Source: Candidatus Geothermarchaeota archaeon
GTDB taxonomy: Archaea > Thermoproteota > Nitrososphaeria > Geothermarchaeales > JDFR-13
NCBI GenBank assembly: GCA_015522055.1
Contig: WAMZ01000037.1
Span: 1-12,548, forward strand
Direction: 5' to 3'
DNA length: 12,548 nucleotides
Part shown: positions 5,856-12,548 of the stretch, one piece after another
Numbering within the stretch: the first letter of the stretch is position 1
How the letters are laid out: each line of letters opens with the position of its first letter
Program-made: the position numbers and the translations under genes
The notes under the pieces: generated by a model
Told to the model about the DNA's origin: nothing
The model's input: the letters and a program-made list of their open reading frames with translations, nothing else
Databases searched by the model: none

Positions 5856-6691
5856 TCCTTTTTATGAGGCGCCCTCCAATCATGCCCGACGGTAGTCACA
5901 CCCAATTTACAGACTGGTGGGGTATTCCTCTTATGCTCATATCTATATATCCTATCGACCACCATATCTATGATCTTTAGGGGTATATCGGTCTCCCTAT
6001 GTATCTCCCTAGGCTCCATCCTAAGATTGAGGTAGTAGAATAGGATCGTATCTATAACCTCGTAGGTTGCGCCCAGCTCATCCTCAGCCATATGACCCTC
6101 CCAAAGCCTCGGGCTACTAGGCTTATTAATGATCCTATCCGGCAGACCAAGGGCCCTACCAAGCTCCCTAACCTGGGTCTTATATAGGTCCCCGATGGGT
6201 AGGAGATCCACACCCCCATCCCCGTACTTGGTGAAATAACCTATAAACAATTCACTCTTGTCACCCGTCCCACACACAAGTAGATTATGGATATTTGCAT
6301 AGTAGTAGAGTATTGACATACGTATCCTCGCCCTCAGATTACCTATACTAACCTTATCCTCAGGGTTATAGAATGGGAGTGTCGACGCGTATGCATCGAC
6401 CAGCGGGTCTATATCAACCCTAGTGATACTTACACCAAACTTCTCCGCCAACATGTATGCATCCTCGATATCCTCGGCCGGGGTAACCCTGGTATCGGGC
6501 ATAACCAGTGTATGTACATGCTTAGGACCCAATGCCTCAACAGCTAATGCGAGGGTTACTGAAGAATCCACGCCGCCACTAAGCCCTAATACGACTCCAT
6601 CAACCCCAGCCTCTGCAACCTTATCCCTGATGAACCTAGTTATTCTACTCCTAGCATACTCGATATTGAAGGGAGGTGTAACTAGTTTCAT
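5852..6691 (-). CDS. nadE: NH3-dependent NAD(+) synthetase
   Basis: A 279-residue N-type ATP pyrophosphatase that amidates deamido-NAD (nicotinic acid adenine dinucleotide) to NAD using ATP and ammonia, the last step of NAD biosynthesis in the cytoplasm. The P-loop SGGVDSS is at 38-44, GNLRARIRM at 117-125, GTGDKSE at 141-147, and TKYGDGGVDLLPIGDLYKTQV at 154-174. KPSSPRLWEGHMAEDELG (190-207) is the deamido-NAD-binding segment. There is no N-terminal glutaminase domain, so it must use free ammonia or ammonia delivered by another protein. The C-terminal 20 residues include a Cys/His/Trp-containing tail. The ATG at 6691 is about 26 bases from a TTATATTT box, so the message is probably leaderless. 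A nitrilase-family gene is divergent from it and could in principle act as an amidase, but that is speculative. Confidence 0.95.
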   Translation of the reverse strand: MKLVTPPFNIEYARSRITRFIRDKVAEAGVDGVVLGLSGGVDSSVTLALAVEALGPKHVHTLVMPDTRVTPAEDIEDAYMLAEKFGVSITRVDIDPLVDAYASTLPFYNPEDKVSIGNLRARIRMSILYYYANIHNLLVCGTGDKSELFIGYFTKYGDGGVDLLPIGDLYKTQVRELGRALGLPDRIINKPSSPRLWEGHMAEDELGATYEVIDTILFYYLNLRMEPREIHRETDIPLKIIDMVVDRIYRYEHKRNTPPVCKLGVTTVGHDWRAPHKKD

Positions 6692-6715
6692 GGCAAAAAT
6701 AATTTAATACTAATC

Positions 6716-6723
6716 AAATATAA
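6716..6723 (-). promoter_or_regulatory. nadE promoter (leaderless)
   Basis: TTATATTT on the minus strand is centred about 28 bases before the nadE ATG and predicts a start at 6693-6691. Directly upstream lie inverted repeats: TTGAG/CTCAA at 6727-6744 and AAATACCT/AGGTATTT at 6734-6741 and 6771-6778, which could bind a regulator. Confidence 0.45.
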
Positions 6724-6861
6724 CTATTGAGATAAATACCTCAACCCTTCCATCCAAATGTTTCTCACTAAGGTATTTCTATAGGGCTTATGTATTAATT
6801 AAGATGAGAATCATAACTCTTTGTAAATACGGTGTTGAATTGCAGCGGGCCAGAGACATTA

Positions 6862-6900
6862 TTTATGTATATATGTTTGGACATTAGTTTTTATTGTATA
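6862..6900 (+). promoter_or_regulatory. Nitrilase gene promoter, two TATA-like boxes
   Basis: TTTATGTATATA (6862-6873) and TTTTTATTGTATA (6888-6900) are both plausible TATA elements. The first predicts a start near 6894 with a leader that keeps the GGTGG Shine-Dalgarno; the second predicts a start near 6920 and an almost leaderless GTG at 6923. The sequence alone does not choose. Confidence 0.35.
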
Positions 6901-6922
6901 TTTGTCATCCTTGGTGGTTGGT

Positions 6923-7756
6923 GTGTTACGCGTTGGTCTAGCGCAGTTAAAGCCTTATGTGGCTAATCCAGAGAAGAACCTTGGGAAGATGGAGGAGGCT
7001 GTTAAGAAGCTATCGGATAGTGGCGCGGGACTCATAGTCTTCCCGGAGCTATATCTCCAGGGCTATATGAGTAGGGATCTGTTATATAGGTTAGCCGAGC
7101 CAGTTGATGGAGAGATCCTAGGTAAGGTATTGGATATGGCTAGGGAATATAATGTATATATCATTACTGGGTTCGCGGAGAGAGATACAAAGTATGAGGT
7201 CCTATATAACTCCGCTGCCCTAGCAACCCCTGAGGGGGAGGTGAAGACATATAGGAAGATGCATCTACCCGACTTCAGCGTATTCGATGAATGGAGGTAC
7301 TTCAGGAGGTGGGATGGGCCGGTCCAGGTATGGAGGATAGGGAACATAGACTTTGGGGTGATGATATGCTATGACGTATTCTTCCCTGAGCTTGCAAGGG
7401 CATATACATATCAGGGTGCCAAGGTCCTCGTCGCTATATCCGCAACCCCCGACTTCTCACAGCCACTATTCCATATAGTCGCTAGGGCGAGGGCCATAGA
7501 GAACACTACATACTTCATATGGGTCAATATGGTCGGCACCTATGAGGGCCTGGGCTTCGCTGGTGCATCGAGGGTTGTGGAGCCCCTCGGTCGTGTAGTT
7601 AAAGATCTACCGCATATGGAGGAGGCATTAGAGGTTGTTGACCTTGATGATCATAAGATTAGGGTTGCGAGGGAGAAGCGCCCCATCCTAAAAGATATAC
7701 ATTGGGCAGATGTTGAGAACCTGATCGAGAGCTACCAGATAAATATGGGTCGTTGA
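6923..7756 (+). CDS. Carbon-nitrogen hydrolase (nitrilase superfamily)
   Basis: A 277-residue amidohydrolase of the nitrilase superfamily; members hydrolyse amide or nitrile C-N bonds in small molecules such as omega-amides and N-carbamoyl amino acids. The catalytic triad is present: Glu42 in VFPELYLQGY, Lys112 in YRKMHLPD, and Cys149 in GVMICYDVFFPE. ARARAIENTTYF and the EGLGFAGASRVVEPLG loop also match the family. The length is that of a single-domain member. I start at GTG 6923, giving MLRVGLAQL, the usual family N-terminus, with GGTGG six bases upstream; TTG 6902 and GTG 6914 are in-frame alternatives adding seven or three residues. Substrate is unknown. It sits divergent from nadE and 8 bases tail-to-tail from hyuB, so context suggests either ammonia release or processing of a hydantoin/lactam-derived amide. 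Confidence 0.88.
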   Translation: MLRVGLAQLKPYVANPEKNLGKMEEAVKKLSDSGAGLIVFPELYLQGYMSRDLLYRLAEPVDGEILGKVLDMAREYNVYIITGFAERDTKYEVLYNSAALATPEGEVKTYRKMHLPDFSVFDEWRYFRRWDGPVQVWRIGNIDFGVMICYDVFFPELARAYTYQGAKVLVAISATPDFSQPLFHIVARARAIENTTYFIWVNMVGTYEGLGFAGASRVVEPLGRVVKDLPHMEEALEVVDLDDHKIRVAREKRPILKDIHWADVENLIESYQINMGR

Positions 7757-7764
7757 GCTAATAG

Positions 7765-9435
7765 CTAGTCCAGGTTCAGCATACCCCTCTCCACCATCTC
7801 GACATACTGCTTGGGATAATGTTTCATGATGTATTCCGCTGTTATCTTCCCCTCGATTAGATCCCTATAGATCGCGTCTATACCGCGTTCCTCCGCCTCC
7901 CCATAACCACCGCCACCAGGGGTCTCAATAACCACCACATCCCCCGGATCAAGACCCACCGTATCCTTACCACTTAATCTCTCTATTCCTCCATCCCTCC
8001 GAATAATGTAATGGTTACCAGGCGCCCCATCGCCACCACCCATCAATCCATACGGCCCCCTCCTAGTTCTATCAGCCAAAACAGTGAGCACCGCATCCTC
8101 AAGTACCTTGAACATCCTCCTAATACCTAGGCCACCCCGATTCTTACCAGGGCCACAGCTATCGGGCCTAAGTGAATACTCAATGAATAGAATGGGATAC
8201 ATGGCCTCCAGCACCTCTATAGGGGTATTCAATGTGTTTGTCATATTGGTGTGTACACCATCAACCCCGTCACGACCTGGCCTACCACCAGTCCCACCAC
8301 CTATAGTCTCGTAGAAAGCCCACCCCTCACCACCAATCATTACATTATTCATACTCCCACATGATGCTGCTGGAACAAGACCTGGATACGCGTCTGCCAA
8401 GGCCCTATGTATAACGTCGACTACCCTCTGGGATGTCTCTAGGTTTCCCCCAGATACGGGGGCAGGCGGCTCCGGATTCAAGAGTGAGCCCTTCTCTGCA
8501 TATATCTTTAGAACCCTGTAGATACCGTGGTTTATGGGTAGGTCTGGGTCTATTAATGACTTAATTGCATAGGTGGAGGCCGCCACTGTGACGCCGTAGA
8601 CGGCGTTTAGAGGGTAGTCAACCTGCCTCGAGGTACCACTATAATCTATTGATACCCCATCCTCATCAATAGTTATAGAGGCCACTAACTTGAGGGTCTC
8701 TCCACGGTATCCCTCTAATATATCTTCTGCCCTGTACTCGCCATAGCCCCCTAGAGCCCTCAACCTACTCCTTAGATACCTCTCTGTATACTCTAGTGAG
8801 GCCTCCATCGCACCGAGAATTTCTTTTACACCATATTTATCAACAAGCTCCAGGACCCTCTTCTCACCGATATTTAAGGCGGCTATCTGTGCATATAGGT
8901 CGCCCTTTAGATAGTCTGGTGTCCTAACCCTACTGGCCAGCTCATCCAGGAATGCGGTGTCTATCTCACCCCTCTCCATAAGCTTCCTAGGCCTTATGAC
9001 GATACCCTCATCATAGAGGCTCTCCACGTCTCCCCCTATGCTCCCAGGAACCCTGCCACCTACATCAACATGATGGGCCTTATTCGCTAAGTAGGCGATT
9101 AACTCCCCACTTACATACACTGGTTTAATTAGTGTCACGTCGTTTAGGTGGGTACCTGCTATGTATGGGTCATTCACTATTATGATGTCACCATCATCGA
9201 GTGATACACCTGTTTCATTTAGATATTCGATAGTGTTCTTTACCCCTATTGCCATACTCCCTATATGGACGGGTATATGCTCAGCTTGGGCAACGAGCCT
9301 AGCCTCACGCGAGAGAATGGCGCATGTATGGTCAAGCCTATCCCTGATATTCGGGCTATACGCCGTGTTTCTAAGGGCTATACCCATCTCCTCGGATATA
9401 TAGTTCAGCGCGTTCCAAATTACCTCCAACGACAT
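7765..9435 (-). CDS. hyuB: Hydantoinase/oxoprolinase subunit B
   Basis: A 556-residue HyuB-type subunit (hydantoinase B/oxoprolinase family, also related to the acetone carboxylase alpha subunit), of usual length. With HyuA it couples ATP hydrolysis to opening of a cyclic amide such as 5-oxoproline or a hydantoin. The N-terminal ISEEMGIALRNTAYSPNIRDRLDHTCAI (about 13-40) matches the family. NDPYIAGTHLNDVTLIKPV (88-106) and NKAHHVDVGG (118-127) hold the Asp/His metal ligands. The Gly-rich GGGTGGRPGRDGVDGVHTNM and the terminal ETPGGGGYG are typical. The ATG at 9435 begins one base after the hyuA stop, with GAGGAGG about 10 bases upstream, so the two genes are cotranscribed. The substrate (5-oxoproline, hydantoin, or other lactam) cannot be fixed from sequence. 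Confidence 0.93.
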   Translation of the reverse strand: MSLEVIWNALNYISEEMGIALRNTAYSPNIRDRLDHTCAILSREARLVAQAEHIPVHIGSMAIGVKNTIEYLNETGVSLDDGDIIIVNDPYIAGTHLNDVTLIKPVYVSGELIAYLANKAHHVDVGGRVPGSIGGDVESLYDEGIVIRPRKLMERGEIDTAFLDELASRVRTPDYLKGDLYAQIAALNIGEKRVLELVDKYGVKEILGAMEASLEYTERYLRSRLRALGGYGEYRAEDILEGYRGETLKLVASITIDEDGVSIDYSGTSRQVDYPLNAVYGVTVAASTYAIKSLIDPDLPINHGIYRVLKIYAEKGSLLNPEPPAPVSGGNLETSQRVVDVIHRALADAYPGLVPAASCGSMNNVMIGGEGWAFYETIGGGTGGRPGRDGVDGVHTNMTNTLNTPIEVLEAMYPILFIEYSLRPDSCGPGKNRGGLGIRRMFKVLEDAVLTVLADRTRRGPYGLMGGGDGAPGNHYIIRRDGGIERLSGKDTVGLDPGDVVVIETPGGGGYGEAEERGIDAIYRDLIEGKITAEYIMKHYPKQYVEMVERGMLNLD

Positions 9436-9436
9436 A

Positions 9437-11488
9437 TTAATCCATCCTCCTCAGATGAATATTCCTAAGCCCATCCACCGATGCATGAAAACCTTCTGGT
9501 ATTAGGGCGGTTGATGTCTCCATGAAGATTATGGCTGGCCCATCTATCTCGGCGCCGGGCTTGATTCTAGCCCATTCATATATCGATGCCTCTATCCAAT
9601 CGCCATCTATATATAGCTCTCTAACCCCATGGGGCCTAGGTGTATACTGCTTGGCCGGGCCGACTACCACCCTAGGCTTCTCGGTAATCTTATATAGCTC
9701 GAGTCGGGCGGATTCTACATATATTCTCTCATCCCCCATCATATAGCCGTATCTAGCCATATGTATCTGGTTGAATGCCTCGGCCATATCCTCTAGGGAG
9801 CCGGTGTAGGGTACAGAGATTTCGTAGGCCTGCCCCCAGTACCTCATATCGAGGTACCTCGATATCCTCACGCCACCTCTATCTAGACCATCCCTCTCCA
9901 GCTGCCTATAAGCCTCGGATAACATATCCTCAAAGACACTGTCTATATCGGCTTGGGACAGTTCATCGAGGTGCCTGGCGACGGCATGGAGATAATCATA
10001 TTTATAGTCTGTATATAGGAGGCCCAGTGCCGAGAATACACCTGGGTGGTCCGGGATGACAGTCTCTCTAAAGCCGATATCCATTAGCTCGGCGGCGTGG
10101 AGCGGCCCTGCTCCCCCGAATGCAAATAGGGTGAAATCATTTGGATCTAGGCCCCGCTCAACCGTAACCAGCCTAATCGCCCTAGCCATATGTTGGTTGG
10201 CCAGCTCGATAATCCTGGAGGCCGTCTCCACCGCGTCTAGGCCCAATTCATCACCCAATTTCCTCAGGGCATCGATGGCCGCCTCCCTATCGAGCCTAAC
10301 CTCACCAGACCCCAAAATCATGGGTAGCCTACCAAGGACTAGGTGGGCATCCGTAATAGTTGGCTCAGTTCCTCCCCTGCCATAGCATACGGGCCCGGGG
10401 TCGGCCCCGGCACTCATCGGGCCTAGCCTAAGCATACCACCCTCATCTATCCAGGCTATCGTCCCACCACCTGAACTGACCTCAGCCAAATCTATGTGGG
10501 GTATCCTTAGGGGATATCCGCTGCCCTTCACGATCCTACCCATATGTATCTCCCCACCCACCTCATACTCACTTGTTACTAAGGGCCTACCATCTATGAT
10601 TGAGGATGCCTTAGCCGTCGTCCCACCCATGTCGAACCCGAGGGCATATCTTATACCGAGTTGGCTGGCGAGGTATGCGGTTGCCACAGCCCCTGCCGCG
10701 GGGCCGCTCTCGATAAATGACGCTGGCTTCCTCAGGACATACTCGATGCTGGATATGCCTCCACTACTCCTCATTACCAGGATGCCGCCCATATATCCCC
10801 TACCGGAGAGAGATCTACGTATCTTTTCGAGATATTTAGATAGGATTGGGGTTAGGAGGCCATTTATTATGGCCGTCACCGTCCTCTCATATTCCTTGGG
10901 CCTGGGGTCTACCTCGCTACTCAATACAACTATGGCCTCTGGACACACACTCCTTATTATACTCTTAACTGTCTCCTCATGACTTGGGTTCATGTAGCTG
11001 TGTAGTAGGGAGACAATATACAGCTTGATTCGGCCACAGTATTTTCTTATCAGCCTCCTCACTTCATCATGGTCTACCGGCTCTATCTCCCTACCGTATG
11101 CATCGATCCTCCCCGATATCCCGATTCTATATCTCCTAGGTATCAGGGGCCTCGGCTTCTCGAAGAATAGGTTGTAGAGCTGGGGCCTATTCTGCCTCCC
11201 AATCTCAATCACATCGGTGAACCCCCTATTAGTTATTAGTATTGCTTCGGGAGGCTCTATACCGGCCTGGCCAAGGAACATATTTGTTCCTAAGGTGGTG
11301 GCGTGGACAACCAAATCTATATCCCGGTAGTCGAGGCCTAGCCTATCCATAGCATCCATCAGAGACTGGGCTGGGTCCCTGGGATTGGTTAGGGCTTTCC
11401 TCTCCACAACCCTATTCGTGATTCTATCATGTATCACGATGTCGGTGAAGGTCCCACCTATATCTATGGCGACTCTATAGCGACCCAG
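9437..11488 (-). CDS. hyuA: Hydantoinase/oxoprolinase subunit A, CTG start
   Basis: A 683-residue HyuA-type ATPase subunit, the ASKHA-fold partner of HyuB in ATP-dependent opening of cyclic amides. The phosphate-1 loop AIDIGGTFTDIVI is at 7-19. HATTLGTN is at 62-69, the second phosphate-binding element GFDMGGTTAKAS at 284-295, SSGGGTIAWID at 338-348, and GPMSAGADPGPVCYG at 356-370. FAFGGAGPLHAAE is at 455-467, and a C-terminal beta-rich domain ends at IHLRRMD. Between the upstream in-frame stop (11506-11504) and a GTG at 11437 there is no ATG, GTG or TTG. Starting at 11437 would delete the phosphate-1 loop. CTG at 11488 gives (M)GRYRVAIDIGGTFTD, exactly the normal family N-terminus, with GGGGGT just upstream. 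A TATA-like TATTATTTTTAG (11526-11515) predicts a start about 6 bases before it. A start-codon mutation or base error is the alternative. Confidence 0.9.
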   Translation of the reverse strand: MGRYRVAIDIGGTFTDIVIHDRITNRVVERKALTNPRDPAQSLMDAMDRLGLDYRDIDLVVHATTLGTNMFLGQAGIEPPEAILITNRGFTDVIEIGRQNRPQLYNLFFEKPRPLIPRRYRIGISGRIDAYGREIEPVDHDEVRRLIRKYCGRIKLYIVSLLHSYMNPSHEETVKSIIRSVCPEAIVVLSSEVDPRPKEYERTVTAIINGLLTPILSKYLEKIRRSLSGRGYMGGILVMRSSGGISSIEYVLRKPASFIESGPAAGAVATAYLASQLGIRYALGFDMGGTTAKASSIIDGRPLVTSEYEVGGEIHMGRIVKGSGYPLRIPHIDLAEVSSGGGTIAWIDEGGMLRLGPMSAGADPGPVCYGRGGTEPTITDAHLVLGRLPMILGSGEVRLDREAAIDALRKLGDELGLDAVETASRIIELANQHMARAIRLVTVERGLDPNDFTLFAFGGAGPLHAAELMDIGFRETVIPDHPGVFSALGLLYTDYKYDYLHAVARHLDELSQADIDSVFEDMLSEAYRQLERDGLDRGGVRISRYLDMRYWGQAYEISVPYTGSLEDMAEAFNQIHMARYGYMMGDERIYVESARLELYKITEKPRVVVGPAKQYTPRPHGVRELYIDGDWIEASIYEWARIKPGAEIDGPAIIFMETSTALIPEGFHASVDGLRNIHLRRMD

Positions 11489-11514
11489 TTTAGACCCCCG
11501 TCCCTACCCAGCTC

Positions 11515-11526
11515 TAAAAATAATAG
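11515..11526 (-). promoter_or_regulatory. Putative hyuAB promoter
   Basis: TATTATTTTTAG on the minus strand, centred about 32 bases before the proposed CTG start at 11488, predicts a transcript start near 11494. The hyuAB mRNA would then be nearly leaderless. Confidence 0.35.
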
Positions 11527-11603
11527 GATATCAATGTATATTTCCATTGAATAAGGTAATATATGGGATCTGAATATAATCTAGGGACGTCTGGGAGGCG
11601 CCA

Positions 11604-12548
11604 TTACTCTCTCAAGAGCCTGATGATCATTATTATACCAGCTATGTATGCCGCTAGTATGAGTAGGCCTGAGGCCATAGTTATGGGCTCCTGGATGCCA
11701 TATATTCTCAATATGTCGCCGGATATCCTCAGTAGGTTCCCGGCGTTTAAGTGGGCGTATGGGACTAGGCTTAGGCTTCTATAGGCGTATTTCCTCTTGA
11801 TTAGGTGCGGTAGCATATAGCCTGCATATGCGAGTATTATGTTGCCTATGAAGCCTACTGTTAGGGAGTGGATCATCATGTCCCATAGATATATCCTCCT
11901 CGCCCCTTCTACCGCGGTTGAGAGGGTTGGGTAGAGGGCTAATAGTATCGTTGCTGCTACTAGCCATAGGGCCGCGGTGTTTAGGTGGCGGGTGAAGTAT
12001 ATGTATTTCCTCCAGTCCCCCTCCTTCATCCTACTTCTGTATGGCTCCTCCACCTCATGCTCCATCATATCCACGGCTTTTATATGTAGGAGTGCAGATA
12101 GGGTTAGGAATATGCCGGCCAGTGTTAGTGGGGTCTCGCCACCCGTGTATAGGCCTATGTAGAGTAGTGCTAGTCCAGGTATATAGGTAGCTAGGGATAG
12201 CATGGATGCCCTCAGGTCTAGGGGTGAGAACTTGAATTTTATGAGCCTCGTCATCACGCCGTATATTATTGGGATGGGGAAGCCATATAGGCTTAGGAGG
12301 GGCATGTATACCATGTATCCAGTCGGCCAGTCCCCATAGATTGAGTGGAGGGTCAATGCTATGGTTACAGGGAAGCCTATGAACCCAATTAGGCTGAATA
12401 TGTCTCCATACCTGAAGAATGGGTTGTTTAGCCTATATATAGATACGAAGTAGCCTAGATATATTATTGAGCCTAGTAGGATTATGGCTAGGCCCAGTAT
12501 ATAGACGGTTATGAGGCTTGGCTGGATTAGGCCAATTAGGTATATGGA
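11604..12548 (-). CDS. Polytopic membrane protein, NnrS-like, 5' end missing
   Basis: The frame is open from the stop at 11604 to the window edge, so 314 residues of the C-terminal part are seen and the start lies outside. It is strongly hydrophobic, with about nine helices. Histidines sit in or near membrane segments: H68, H155, H188 (FTRHLNTAALWL), H227 (DMMIHSLTVGFIGN), H248 (YMLPHLIKRK) and H266 (YAHLNAGNLLRISGD). The order H-S-L-T-V-G, then P-H, then a Leu/Asn-rich LLR-x-SG helix resembles the NnrS family of heme- and copper-containing membrane proteins (related to heme-copper oxidases), known from nitric-oxide and denitrification loci. This is a pattern match, not a firm assignment; an uncharacterised archaeal membrane protein is the alternative. 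The TTG at 12356 is internal and not the start. No nitrogen-oxide genes are visible nearby. Confidence 0.65.
   Translation of the reverse strand, partial: SIYLIGLIQPSLITVYILGLAIILLGSIIYLGYFVSIYRLNNPFFRYGDIFSLIGFIGFPVTIALTLHSIYGDWPTGYMVYMPLLSLYGFPIPIIYGVMTRLIKFKFSPLDLRASMLSLATYIPGLALLYIGLYTGGETPLTLAGIFLTLSALLHIKAVDMMEHEVEEPYRSRMKEGDWRKYIYFTRHLNTAALWLVAATILLALYPTLSTAVEGARRIYLWDMMIHSLTVGFIGNIILAYAGYMLPHLIKRKYAYRSLSLVPYAHLNAGNLLRISGDILRIYGIQEPITMASGLLILAAYIAGIIMIIRLLRE

Noticed and set aside
6779..6861. Possible small RNA or gene in the nadE-nitrilase gap
   Set aside because: No exact C box or D box pair, no Cys-rich or otherwise convincing short frame, and no clear stem; only promoter-like A/T-rich sequence.
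7757..7767. AGCTAATAGCT palindrome between nitrilase and hyuB
   Set aside because: Only AGCT repeats overlapping the hyuB stop; too short to support a terminator or a binding site.
9437..11437. hyuA starting at GTG 11437
   Set aside because: This would remove the DIGGTFTD phosphate-binding loop, which is encoded in frame immediately upstream.
11563..11784. Small plus-strand frame starting in the hyuA upstream region
   Set aside because: Most of it is antisense to the membrane protein gene, with no domain signal and no convincing ribosome-binding site.

Overview
The window looks like chromosomal DNA from a thermophilic crenarchaeon (Thermoproteota). Coding regions favour AGG, ATA and CTA codons. 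Several genes have an A/T-rich TATA box about 26 bases before the start codon, which implies leaderless or very short 5' leaders, and others carry GGTG/GGTGA Shine-Dalgarno sequences. The proteins (cysteine-free archaeal Thi4, PfpI/DJ-1, RimI-like GNAT, ammonia-type NadE, HyuA/HyuB) match archaeal families. The exact order cannot be fixed from sequence alone. I saw no tRNA, rRNA, CRISPR array, insertion sequence or integrase.

Layout. (1) Positions 1-1422, minus strand: thi4 (thiazole synthase) is followed by two tiny cysteine-rich zinc-binding proteins in an overlapping, probably translationally coupled trio, then a separate DUF1059 gene. The first zinc protein (477-653, 58 aa) is easily missed because of its length. 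(2) 1514-2910: an isoprenylcysteine-methyltransferase-like membrane enzyme and a divergent HExxH (zincin-like) protein, sharing one symmetrical TATA region. (3) 2911-3076: a convergent intergenic region holding a candidate box C/D guide RNA on the minus strand with its own TATA box. (4) 3077-4622, minus strand: hot-dog thioesterase, DJ-1/PfpI protein and RimI-like acetyltransferase, each with its own promoter-like sequence. (5) 4746-5855: a polytopic membrane protein with a C-terminal soluble beta-rich domain, overlapping the end of nadE by 4 bases. (6) 5852-7756: nadE and a nitrilase-superfamily amidohydrolase, divergent around a 231-base control region. (7) 7765-11488, minus strand: hyuA-hyuB, an ATP-dependent oxoprolinase/hydantoinase-type pair; hyuA appears to start at a CTG codon. 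(8) 11604-12548: the C-terminal part of a polytopic membrane protein resembling NnrS, cut by the window edge.

How the parts may work together: most genes are housekeeping or cofactor metabolism (thiamine thiazole, NAD) and amide/lactam nitrogen metabolism. The nitrilase lies between nadE (an ammonia user) and hyuAB (lactam or hydantoin opening), so it could serve either; the sequence does not decide. The points most worth a second look are the C/D RNA candidate, the CTG start of hyuA, and the thi4-zinc protein-zinc protein overlap. I did not find a convincing defence system or a clearly new multi-gene machine.
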